Shown here one piece after another: positions 1 through 5,231 of a DNA stretch of 5,422 nt. The stretch's first letter is position 1. Each line of letters begins with the position of its first letter. The stretch lies in the NCBI GenBank assembly GCA_021781095.1, contig JAJXXM010000067.1:1-5422 (forward strand). Direction: 5' to 3'. Below the pieces are notes generated by a model that saw nothing but the letters and a program-made list of their open reading frames with translations, was not told the origin of the DNA and did no database searches. Origin of the DNA: a bacterium. Its GTDB lineage: Bacteria; Eremiobacterota; Eremiobacteria; Baltobacterales; Baltobacteraceae. A program made the translations under genes and the position numbers.

Positions 1-500
1 ATGGAGTTTCGCTGGTTCCGCTCCTACGCCGTCACACCGAAGCGCCGATCGTGATGCTTTCGGCGCGAAGCGACGCGCACGATAAAATTGCAGCGTTGAC
101 CGCCGGCGCCGACGATTACGTCGCGAAGCCGTTCCACCTCGGCGAGGTCGCCGCGCGTTTGCGCGCCCAATTGCGACGCCCGCAGCTCCTGAAACGCGAC
201 TTCGTGCGGTTCGAAGATATCACCGTCGACGTCGCCAAGCGCGAGGTCCAACGCGCCGGCAAGCGCGTCGATCTTACCGCGCGCGAATTCGATTTGCTCG
301 TCGCCCTCTTACGCGAGCCCGGGCGCGTGTTCACCCGCGAACAGCTTCTCGACCGCGTGTGGGGAAGCGAGACCGCCGTCGAGCCGAACGTCGTGGAAAC
401 CTATATTTCGTATCTCCGTACGAAGCTCGCCGACCGTAGCGACCGCCCCATCATTCGAACGATCCGGCGCGTCGGGTACACGGCGCGCCCGAACGACTGA
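1..500 (+). CDS. Response regulator, OmpR/PhoB family (5' end outside window)
   Basis: This is a DNA-binding response regulator of a two-component system, cut by the left edge. The open frame runs from base 3 to the TGA at 498-500, giving 165 visible residues. It begins with Gly, and the preceding split codon ends in AT, which fits the DG that follows the phospho-acceptor Asp. That Asp should therefore lie about eight codons upstream of the window. The receiver remainder shows PIVMLSAR, with the conserved Ser/Thr switch position, and DDYVAKPF, with the conserved Lys-Pro. A linker (RAQLRRPQLLKRDF) leads to a complete winged-helix domain with LTAREFDLL, PGRVFTREQLLDRVWG, the recognition-helix region NVVETYISYLRTKL and the terminal wing TIRRVGYT. 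The GTG at 51 lies inside the receiver fold and is not the start. The gene is convergent with the next one, with 13 nt between stops. The cognate kinase and target genes are not visible. Confidence 0.95.
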   Translation, partial: GVSLVPLLRRHTEAPIVMLSARSDAHDKIAALTAGADDYVAKPFHLGEVAARLRAQLRRPQLLKRDFVRFEDITVDVAKREVQRAGKRVDLTAREFDLLVALLREPGRVFTREQLLDRVWGSETAVEPNVVETYISYLRTKLADRSDRPIIRTIRRVGYTARPND

Positions 501-515
501 AGCGAAACCTTCGCT
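501..515. terminator. Small hairpin between convergent stop codons
   Basis: A perfect 6-bp stem (AGCGAA / TTCGCT) with a 3-nt loop starts immediately after the regulator's TGA and overlaps the stop codon of the opposing DUF2249 gene. It could act as a weak bidirectional terminator. There is no T-tract on either strand and the stem is short, so the assignment is tentative. Confidence 0.25.
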
Positions 516-744
516 ACGAGCGCCGGATGCGCACGCGCCAGAGCTCGGGGCCGCTCTCGAGATACTCGAATGCGAACGCTCCCGGGCGATCGTGTTCGAG
601 TTCGAAACGCAGCGGGCGAGGATCGTGATCGTTGAGTAGGGTGAGTGCGTCACCGGAGGCTAAGGTGTCGAGGCGCGCGTGGATCGTGGGGTGCTTGCGC
701 GCCGGGGGAATCGTACGAATGTCGAGTTCGGCGGTATCGTTCAT
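514..744 (-). CDS. DUF2249 domain-containing protein (copy 1)
   Basis: A 76-residue soluble protein made almost entirely of one DUF2249 domain, a small alpha/beta family with a TusA-like fold and no established biochemical activity. Family hallmarks visible are an N-terminal LDIRTIPP strand, a helix around HPTIHARLDTL, the central NDHDPRPLRFELE motif and the C-terminal LWRVRIRR strand with its Trp. The ATG at 744 is supported by a good Shine-Dalgarno, AAGGA at 759-755, 10 nt upstream. The protein has no signal peptide, membrane segment or cysteine. It lies 225 nt downstream of a four-gene operon that contains two more DUF2249 genes, so it may be a detached member of the same system. Copy 1 matches the classical family pattern best of the three. 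Family assignment is firm; function is unknown. Family members are often found near denitrification or hemerythrin genes. Confidence 0.88.
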   Translation of the reverse strand: MNDTAELDIRTIPPARKHPTIHARLDTLASGDALTLLNDHDPRPLRFELEHDRPGAFAFEYLESGPELWRVRIRRS

Positions 745-754
745 GGACGGATTT

Positions 755-759
755 TCCTT
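755..759 (-). promoter_or_regulatory. Ribosome binding site of DUF2249 copy 1
   Basis: AAGGA on the minus strand lies 10 nt before the ATG at 744. It supports that start and shows that this gene, unlike the operon upstream of it, initiates from its own leader. Confidence 0.6.
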
Positions 760-853
760 TTACGCTCGTGGCGCGGATGATGGTGTGGAAAAGTGCTCGT
801 GATGAGCGGGTGCTGCAAGGCGCAGCGGGGGAGTTCGTCGCTCGGCCGTTCGT

Positions 854-877
854 AAAAGGCCGATCGCGTGGCGATCG
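854..877 (-). terminator. Possible terminator of the DUF2249/DUF59 operon
   Basis: Read on the minus strand, a perfect 7-bp stem (CGATCGC / GCGATCG) with a 3-nt loop is followed by GCC and then TTTT. It lies about 93 nt beyond the stop of the DUF59 gene. The T-run is short and is separated from the stem by 3 nt. The upper part competes with an overlapping TCGGCC/GGCCGA pairing at 842-863. It is a candidate intrinsic terminator only. Confidence 0.3.
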
Positions 878-969
878 ATCTCCGGAAATGGGAAAGCCGG
901 CATCACCGCCGGAGAATCCGGAGGATCGTTCGCGAGCGCTCGCGGTATTCGTTGCGGAGCATCGGTCGT

Positions 970-1275
970 TTATCTCCCTAAGAGAAAGCGCGCTTGTGGT
1001 TTGAGACGTTCCGGTGTCCATTCCGGTGAGAACGTGACGGTGACGCGGAGATCGGTGACCTCCGAAAGCGCGCGGATCGTGCGCTCCACGTCGGCGACGA
1101 TCGTTTCGTGCATCGGGCAACCCGGGGTGGTCATCGTCATCAGAATCGTCACCGCGCCTTTGTGGTCGGCTTCGATTTCATAGATCAGCCCCAACGAAAC
1201 GATATCGATCCCGAGTTCGGGGTCGTTGACGGTGGCGAGCGCCGACTCGACGCTTCGCCGAAGCACTTCATTCAT
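970..1275 (-). CDS. DUF59/MIP18-family metal-sulfur cluster assembly factor (SufT/PaaD-like)
   Basis: A 101-residue cytosolic protein of the MIP18 (DUF59) family, whose members assist maturation of iron-sulfur proteins (SufT, PaaD and the N-terminal domain of Mrp/ApbC relatives). Diagnostic motifs are NDPELGIDIVSLGLIY at residues 17-32, TTPGCPMHETI at 49-59 with the conserved Cys53, and a C-terminal PEWTPERLKPQARFLLG that matches the family's P-x-W-x-P ending. The length is typical for a stand-alone family member. It is the last gene of the operon. Its ATG overlaps the upstream DUF2249 stop as ATGA (1275-1272), and no clear Shine-Dalgarno precedes it, so translation is probably coupled. Whether it serves general Fe-S assembly or a specific client of this cluster cannot be told from sequence. 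The other phenylacetate (paa) genes are absent, which argues against PaaD proper. Confidence 0.92.
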   Translation of the reverse strand: MNEVLRRSVESALATVNDPELGIDIVSLGLIYEIEADHKGAVTILMTMTTPGCPMHETIVADVERTIRALSEVTDLRVTVTFSPEWTPERLKPQARFLLGR

Positions 1276-1502
1276 TCGCGGTACACTTTCAGCAGGTAGC
1301 CTCCGCCGATCTCGGGATCGCAGCTGTAGGCAAAGCCGCGATCGTGGAGTTCGGCGAAGAGAAAAATCGGTTCGCGGTCCATATTTGCAATGAGTATCGT
1401 GTCGCGGCCGAAATCCTCGATCGTTTCGAGGATGCGCATCATCGGTTCGGGTGGAGCGAGGCCGCGGTTATCGAGACGGACGATGCGTTTCTGGTTATCC
1501 AC
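1272..1502 (-). CDS. DUF2249 domain-containing protein (copy 2, divergent)
   Basis: A 76-residue DUF2249-family protein. The best start is GTG at 1502, preceded by a strong GGAGG at 1513-1509 with 6-nt spacing. It gives a length matching the other two copies (76 and 77 aa). An ATG at 1553 in the same frame would add 17 residues of low-quality sequence lying over the end of the membrane-protein gene. Visible features are the RLDNRGL strand, the helix EPMMRILETI, the NMDREPIFLFAELHDRGF core and a C-terminal LLKVYRE strand. It lacks the C-terminal Trp present in the other two copies (LWRVRIRR and EWRILFTR) and has one Cys in YSCDPE. The start overlaps the stop of the membrane-protein gene by 8 nt, and its own stop overlaps the DUF59 start. 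Function is unknown. Confidence 0.85.
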   Translation of the reverse strand: MDNQKRIVRLDNRGLAPPEPMMRILETIEDFGRDTILIANMDREPIFLFAELHDRGFAYSCDPEIGGGYLLKVYRE

Positions 1503-2730
1503 GTGCGCCCTCCGATGCGAAAAAATAGCGTGCGGCGAGCCGTGCGATCGCAACGACCGCCGCGATGCCCCCGAGCGCGTAGATATCGTAGCCCACGCGC
1601 GCGAACGACGATTCGGCGAACGTGCACGCAGCGGCCGCGAGCGCGCCGGTCGTCATCAGCGCCAACGCCGCGTAGGCGAGCGGAAGATCGACGGCGCTTG
1701 CGAGAGCGGGGAGCCGTGCCGCCGGCATGCGCGCCTTCGCGCCCTGCCAGGTGAGGAAACCGACGATTTTGTACGAGTAGCCGAGAATCGTCATCGATAC
1801 CCAACCGAGGATCGCGAGAACGACCGCGGCGGGAAATGCGCGCGGCTCCCACGTTCCGGCGAGCGCCGCTACCGCTGCGAGCACTCCCAACGCCCACGCG
1901 GCCTCGCCGTAGCGAAGACTGATATCGAGGCGCGCGCGCAGGCGCGAAGTGAGCGTTTTGAGGTGAGCGATGGCGATCGCGACGCATGCCGCAATTGCGG
2001 CGAGAAAGCCGATGCGCGCGCCGATGGGAAATCCTCCGATCGAGGCGGCGGCGACGAGGATGCCGAGCGCGACGATCCACGCCGCCCCCCACGATCCATA
2101 CGCGTTGGCGTGCGCGACCGCGAACATCGGAACGAAACGATAGGAGATGGTCACGATGAGGATGCTCGCGAACCCGCCGATGGCGAGCAGCGCGTGCACC
2201 GGGGCGAGCGCCGAGAGGGGAAGTGCCCAGAGATTGCCGAGCGCTCCGGCCATCGCCGCTCCAATTCCCGCCGCTGCGAGAAAGGCCGCGAGCGCGTACG
2301 TCACCAAGGCGCGCGTGCGCCGTTCGTCGCGTCCGCGCACGAGGCGCAGTATCGTCCATCCCACCCAGAGCGTCGCGCTACAACCGAGAACCACTGCCGC
2401 GGCGTCGAAACTCGGCATTCCGTAAAAACCGGCGATGAGCAAAATAAAGCCGACCGTGAAAGCCGATGCGAGGGCGAAAACGATTCCCGCCCGCGCGTTT
2501 GGCGCGTGCGTGAGGACGGGGAGCAGCTGGTTCAGGGCCGCAATCGCAGCGATGACGACGAACGCCGCGAACGCATGGAGCGCTCCGAGCGTCGGTCCCC
2601 CGATCGCCACCAGCACGCAGCCGGCGGCGAAGAATGCAAGCGCGAATGCGAGGGCGACTTCACTGCCGAGAGGGTCGTTGCGCGACGAGGGGTCGCCGAT
2701 CACGTCGATCGCGTGAAGAGAATCCGCCAT
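1495..2730 (-). CDS. Polytopic (about 12 TM) membrane protein, NnrS / heme-copper-oxidase subunit I-like
   Basis: An integral inner-membrane protein of up to 411 residues with about 12 hydrophobic segments, beginning near residue 25 and continuing to the C-terminus. Motifs that may bind heme or metal lie at membrane boundaries: LGALHAF (His52) leading to NQLLPVL, APVHALLAIGGF (His179) followed by SYRFVPMF, and GYSYKIVGFLTW near the C-terminal third. From memory of the families, this H...QxLPV / H...Yx(V/F)VPMF / GxxYKIVxFLxW pattern belongs to proteins annotated as cytochrome c oxidase subunit I-like or NnrS-like. It lacks the full His set I would expect of a catalytic oxidase. The ATG at 2730 overlaps the upstream DUF2249 gene by 31 nt. 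GTG at 2703 would give a GTGA stop-start overlap and a 402-aa protein, and is a serious alternative. Neither has an ideal Shine-Dalgarno. Being sandwiched between DUF2249 genes suggests a joint role, possibly in NO or heme-related respiration. The gene is surely real; the family call is moderate. Confidence 0.8.
   Translation of the reverse strand: MADSLHAIDVIGDPSSRNDPLGSEVALAFALAFFAAGCVLVAIGGPTLGALHAFAAFVVIAAIAALNQLLPVLTHAPNARAGIVFALASAFTVGFILLIAGFYGMPSFDAAAVVLGCSATLWVGWTILRLVRGRDERRTRALVTYALAAFLAAAGIGAAMAGALGNLWALPLSALAPVHALLAIGGFASILIVTISYRFVPMFAVAHANAYGSWGAAWIVALGILVAAASIGGFPIGARIGFLAAIAACVAIAIAHLKTLTSRLRARLDISLRYGEAAWALGVLAAVAALAGTWEPRAFPAAVVLAILGWVSMTILGYSYKIVGFLTWQGAKARMPAARLPALASAVDLPLAYAALALMTTGALAAAACTFAESSFARVGYDIYALGGIAAVVAIARLAARYFFASEGARG
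1509..1513 (-). promoter_or_regulatory. Ribosome binding site deciding the GTG start of DUF2249 copy 2
   Basis: GGAGG on the minus strand lies 6 nt before the GTG at 1502. It is inside the 3' end of the membrane-protein gene and is the strongest Shine-Dalgarno in the operon. It supports the short 76-aa protein over the longer ATG alternative. Confidence 0.7.
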
Positions 2731-2933
2731 TCCTCGGGGGCGACCTCATCGGCGGTATAGGAGTACCCCAATTTTTTCATGACGCCGAAGAGCGGAATCG
2801 GCTCGAAAGAGTTCACCAGGAGGAAGGCATCCTCAGGGCCGAGCGCCTCGACGGCATCCATGATTGCTTGAAACGGCTCCTCGCCGCGTTCGTGAAAGGG
2901 GCGGACGTCGAGTTCGATCGTGCGGGTTGCCAT
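2700..2933 (-). CDS. DUF2249 domain-containing protein (copy 3, first gene of operon)
   Basis: A 77-residue DUF2249-family protein with the LDVRPF strand, the helix EEPFQAIMDAVEAL, the central FEPIPLFGVMKKLGYSY and the terminal EEWRILFTR strand with its Trp. It contains no Cys and no membrane segment. It is the promoter-proximal gene of the four-gene minus-strand operon. There is no Shine-Dalgarno before its ATG. Instead a TAGAAT box ends 6 nt upstream, which places the expected transcription start at or next to the A of the ATG, so the mRNA may be leaderless. The stop TGA (2702-2700) is overlapped by the start of the membrane-protein gene. Family is confident; activity is unknown. Confidence 0.88.
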   Translation of the reverse strand: MATRTIELDVRPFHERGEEPFQAIMDAVEALGPEDAFLLVNSFEPIPLFGVMKKLGYSYTADEVAPEEWRILFTRST

Positions 2934-2939
2934 GTCGTC

Positions 2940-2945
2940 ATTCTA
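2940..2945 (-). promoter_or_regulatory. -10 box of a probably leaderless promoter for the operon
   Basis: TAGAAT on the minus strand matches the sigma-70 -10 consensus TATAAT at five of six positions. It is followed by GACGAC and then the ATG at 2933. With usual -10 to +1 spacing, transcription would begin at the start codon. No good TTGACA-like -35 lies 16-18 nt further upstream, which suggests an activator-dependent or -10-driven promoter. Confidence 0.5.
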
Positions 2946-2967
2946 GCGCGTCGACTCACCCGAGGGA

Positions 2968-2981
2968 TTGACCCGGGTTAT
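2968..2981. promoter_or_regulatory. Possible CRP/FNR-family operator centred at -41.5
   Basis: TTGACCCGGGTTAT contains a perfect 8-bp palindrome (ACCCGGGT) and matches six of ten defined positions of the FNR/DNR consensus TTGAT-N4-ATCAA. The left half matches 4/5 and the right half 2/5. Its centre lies 41.5 nt from the predicted start of the leaderless transcript, the standard class II activator position. Alternatively, its TTGACC could be a -35 for the divergent SIMPL gene. The match is weak, so this is speculative. Confidence 0.2.
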
Positions 2982-3047
2982 AGACGGCGCCTTTTCATCG
3001 CGTTCGAGAATAGGACTTGGCGGGCGAGGTTTGAACGCACCGTTGCT

Positions 3048-3695
3048 ATGAAAAACGTGCGAACAATTTTACACACGACGGGCGCTATTTTCTGTTTGAG
3101 CGTGCTCCTTGCCCCTGGGGGCGTCGGCGCCCAACAAGTATCCGGAGGGTCGATCCCAACCTTTCCCGTTGGGGTGACCGTCATTGCTACGGGCAGATAT
3201 ACGCCGAAACGCCTGCTCGATATCTTCATCGTCGCTCCCAAAAAAGGCGCGACGAAAGCCGCCTTGCGGAGCGCTCTCGTTGCGCTCGGCATCCCCGCGT
3301 CGAGTCTCGAGTACCAAGCGTTGCAATATGACGTCCGTACGGCGTCGTCGAATGTCGGGCGCCTTCATGCGGCGCTCGCTCGGGCGCACTGGACGCTCCA
3401 GGGGAGTCCGACGCAGATTCCGGCAGATCCACGCGCCGCCAAACGCGAGGCCCTCGCCGAAGCGGTTCGGCTCGGTCGAAAGCAGGCCGAGAGCATTGCC
3501 GCGGCCGATGGCGAGCGTCTCGGACGGCTTCTCAACGTCGAACCCGCGCCGGTCGAGTATTTGGCCGGGATGGCCGCCGTTCTCAGGCAGGTGAACCCGC
3601 TTGCGGACGCCCTTCAGAATGCCGGAACCGTCGTGCGGGCGACCGAGCTGGTGACCTTCGAACTCTTACCCGCGCAGCTGCCGAAGAAGCCGTAA
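3048..3695 (+). CDS. Secreted SIMPL (DUF541)-like protein
   Basis: A 215-residue exported protein. Residues 1-28 form a Sec signal peptide: a basic start (MKNVR), a hydrophobic stretch GAIFCLSVLLA, and a likely signal peptidase I site after VGA28. Cys16 is not in a lipobox context. The mature part begins with a strand VTVIATGRYTP that resembles the V-x-GxG start of SIMPL domains. It continues with ALRSALVALGIPASSLEYQAL, like the family's L-x-x-x-GI-x-x-x-x-I/L pattern. A long helix (KREALAEAVRLGRKQAESI) then leads into ADGERLGRLLNVEP, which strongly recalls the SIMPL signature of an Ala-rich helix followed by G-x-x-LG. It is somewhat short and divergent. The family is periplasmic or surface-associated with poorly defined function. 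The frame stays open upstream to 2634, but the signal peptide fixes the start at ATG 3048. No strong Shine-Dalgarno precedes it. mqo follows after 26 nt, so the two may be co-transcribed. Confidence 0.7.
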   Translation: MKNVRTILHTTGAIFCLSVLLAPGGVGAQQVSGGSIPTFPVGVTVIATGRYTPKRLLDIFIVAPKKGATKAALRSALVALGIPASSLEYQALQYDVRTASSNVGRLHAALARAHWTLQGSPTQIPADPRAAKREALAEAVRLGRKQAESIAAADGERLGRLLNVEPAPVEYLAGMAAVLRQVNPLADALQNAGTVVRATELVTFELLPAQLPKKP

Positions 3696-3709
3696 CGGCG
3701 CGCCCGCGC

Positions 3710-3715
3710 AGGCGG
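3710..3715 (+). promoter_or_regulatory. Ribosome binding site of mqo
   Basis: AGGCGG lies 6 nt before the ATG at 3722 and favours it over the ATG at 3731. Confidence 0.45.
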
Positions 3716-3721
3716 TACCCT

Positions 3722-5212
3722 ATGGAGGCTATGCCTGAGAAACAGAGAGATATCGTTCTGGTCGGCGCCGGTATTATGAGCGCAACCTTCGCCGCTATGC
3801 TCAAAGAGCTGCGCCCCGATATGCAGGTGGAGATCTTCGAAGCCCTTGATTCGGCGGCACAAGAGAGCACCGATGCCTGGAATAATGCCGGTACCGGGCA
3901 CGCCGCCCTCTGCGAACTCAACTACACGCCGCAGAACGCCGACGGCAGCGTCGGCATCGCGCGGGCGCTCGCCGTCAACACGCAGTACGATCTCTCGCGG
4001 CAATTCTGGGCCTACATGGTGCGCAAAGGTGCGCTCGGGCAACCGGAGTCCTTCATCCACGACGTGCCGCACATCAGTTTCGTCTGGGGGGACGACAACG
4101 TTGCCTTCCTGCGCAAGCGCTTCGAGGCGATGAGCGCGCACCACTGTTTCCGCGGCATGGAATATAGCGAAGATCACGCTGAATTGGCGCGCTGGATGCC
4201 GCTGGTTATGGAAGGGCGTTCCCCTTCGCAGCACGTTGCGGCGACGCGCATGGCGATCGGCACCGACGTCGACTACGGCGCGCTGACCCGCGGACTGCTC
4301 GCGCACGTGCAAAGCCTTCCCGGCGTGAACGTTTCCTACGCGCATCGCGTGACCGATCTGCAACGCAGTTCCGACGGTGCGTGGAACGTCACGGTCCGCG
4401 ATGCGAAGAACGGCAGCACCCGTACCGTGCCGACGAAGACGGTATTTCTGGGCGCCGGCGGCGGCGCGCTTTCGTTACTGCAGCACTCCGGCATTCGCGA
4501 AGGGAAGGGCTTCGGCGGCTTCCCCGTCAGCGGTATTTTCTTGCGCTGCGACGACGATGCCGTCGTCGATCGCCATTTGGGGAAAGTCTACGGAAAAGCA
4601 TCCGTCGGCGCTCCGCCGATGTCGGTGCCGCATCTCGATACGCGGTTCATCGACGGCAAACGTTCGCTGCTCTTCGGGCCCTATGCGGGCTTTTCGACGA
4701 AGTTTCTCAAGCATGGTTCCTACGGCGATCTCTTCGGCTCGCTGAAAAGCGATAATCTCCAGTCGATGCTCGCGGTAGGGCGCGACAACTTCGACCTGAC
4801 GAAATATTTAATCGGCGAAGTGCTCAAATCGAAGGCGAGCAAATACGCGTCGCTGCGGGAATATTTCCCCGAGGCCGATCCGAAGGATTGGGATTTCATC
4901 GTCGCCGGGCAGCGCGTTCAGGTGATCATGCCCGATCCGAAACTCGGTGGAAAACTGCAGTTCGGCACCGAGATCGTCTCCGACGGCGATGGTTCGATCG
5001 CTGCGGTGCTCGGAGCCTCGCCGGGTGCATCGGTCGCCGTTGCGGTGATGCTCGATGTCATGAACCGGCTCTACAAGGGCTCGCTCGGTGAGTGGAAATC
5101 GAAACTCACCGAGATGATTCCCTCATATGGCCGTTCGATCGCCGACGACGCCGCGCTCTGCGAGAGCGTACGCAAGGACACGGCGCAAGCGCTGCACCTC
5201 GCGACGATCTAG
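3722..5212 (+). CDS. mqo: Malate:quinone oxidoreductase (FAD-dependent)
   Basis: A 496-residue peripheral membrane flavoenzyme that oxidises malate to oxaloacetate and passes electrons to quinone. It is the NAD-independent step of the TCA cycle. The N-terminal FAD-binding Rossmann motif is GAGIMS at residues 15-20, with the acidic ribose-binding Glu40 ending strand two. It is followed by the Mqo-typical block DAWNNAGTGHAALCELNYTP (51-70). Further family blocks are GTDVDYGALTRGL (from 180), GAGGGALSLLQHSGI (from 244), GFGGFPVSG (from 263), the YGKASVGAPPMSVPHLDTR region, LLFGPYAGFSTKFLK and the C-terminal LGASPGAS (from 430). Length and block order match complete family members. The ATG at 3722 has AGGCGG (3710-3715) 6 nt upstream. 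A second ATG at 3731 has GGAGG only 2 nt before it and is less likely. The gene follows the SIMPL gene closely and is convergent with an apparent isocitrate dehydrogenase gene. Confidence 0.97.
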   Translation: MEAMPEKQRDIVLVGAGIMSATFAAMLKELRPDMQVEIFEALDSAAQESTDAWNNAGTGHAALCELNYTPQNADGSVGIARALAVNTQYDLSRQFWAYMVRKGALGQPESFIHDVPHISFVWGDDNVAFLRKRFEAMSAHHCFRGMEYSEDHAELARWMPLVMEGRSPSQHVAATRMAIGTDVDYGALTRGLLAHVQSLPGVNVSYAHRVTDLQRSSDGAWNVTVRDAKNGSTRTVPTKTVFLGAGGGALSLLQHSGIREGKGFGGFPVSGIFLRCDDDAVVDRHLGKVYGKASVGAPPMSVPHLDTRFIDGKRSLLFGPYAGFSTKFLKHGSYGDLFGSLKSDNLQSMLAVGRDNFDLTKYLIGEVLKSKASKYASLREYFPEADPKDWDFIVAGQRVQVIMPDPKLGGKLQFGTEIVSDGDGSIAAVLGASPGASVAVAVMLDVMNRLYKGSLGEWKSKLTEMIPSYGRSIADDAALCESVRKDTAQALHLATI

Positions 5213-5220
5213 TCGCGAGG
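5197..5220. terminator. Hairpin spanning the mqo stop codon between convergent genes
   Basis: A perfect 9-bp inverted repeat (CCTCGCGAC / GTCGCGAGG) with a 6-nt loop includes the mqo TAG (5210-5212) and ends 12 nt before the stop of the opposing gene. Its position suits a bidirectional terminator. No T-tract follows on either strand, so it may instead be a 3'-end stabilising structure or work with Rho. Confidence 0.45.
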
Positions 5221-5231
5221 CGCGCGCTCGG

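Larger units (their letters stand above)
745..969. other. Intergenic region with hairpins, no convincing gene
   Basis: This 225-nt gap separates two minus-strand transcription units. Open frames crossing it on both strands run far into the flanking genes and have Arg/Ser-rich translations, so they look like shadows. It holds several inverted repeats: GCTGC/GCAGC at 812-826, TCGGCC/GGCCGA at 842-863, CGATCGC/GCGATCG at 861-877 and a perfect 14-bp GC palindrome at 931-944. I found no clear sigma-70 promoter for the downstream DUF2249 gene. Confidence 0.6.

Noticed and set aside
1..54. ATG at base 1 as a gene start
   Set aside because: This frame stops at 52-54. The response-regulator frame begins at base 3 and continues from outside the window.
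645..1120. Open frames crossing the 745-969 gap on both strands
   Set aside because: They are Arg/Ser-rich, overlap the DUF2249 and DUF59 genes, and show no domain or supported start.
1439..2359. Minus-strand open frame of 306 codons in another frame of the membrane-protein gene
   Set aside because: It is Arg-rich with no motif, and it lies wholly in register-shifted sequence of a well-supported gene.
1390..2760. Long plus-strand open frame (456 codons) opposite the membrane-protein gene
   Set aside because: Its translation is dominated by Arg, Glu and Asp with no recognisable domain. It mirrors a clear 12-TM protein on the other strand, as expected for an antisense shadow in GC-rich DNA.
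2968..2996. TTGACC as a -35 with a -10 near 2991 for the SIMPL gene
   Set aside because: The bases 16-18 nt downstream (CTTTTC region) are a poor -10. TATAGA at 2979 is too close to pair with it.
2634..3047. N-terminal extension of the SIMPL-like gene
   Set aside because: It overlaps two minus-strand genes and would bury a clear signal peptide that starts at ATG 3048.
3716..3721. TACCCT immediately before the mqo ATG as a -10 box
   Set aside because: It leaves no room between the box and the start codon at 3722, and a plausible Shine-Dalgarno overlaps the region just upstream.
3614..4363. Minus-strand open frame of 249 codons opposite mqo
   Set aside because: It overlaps conserved Mqo blocks on the other strand and its translation resembles no family.
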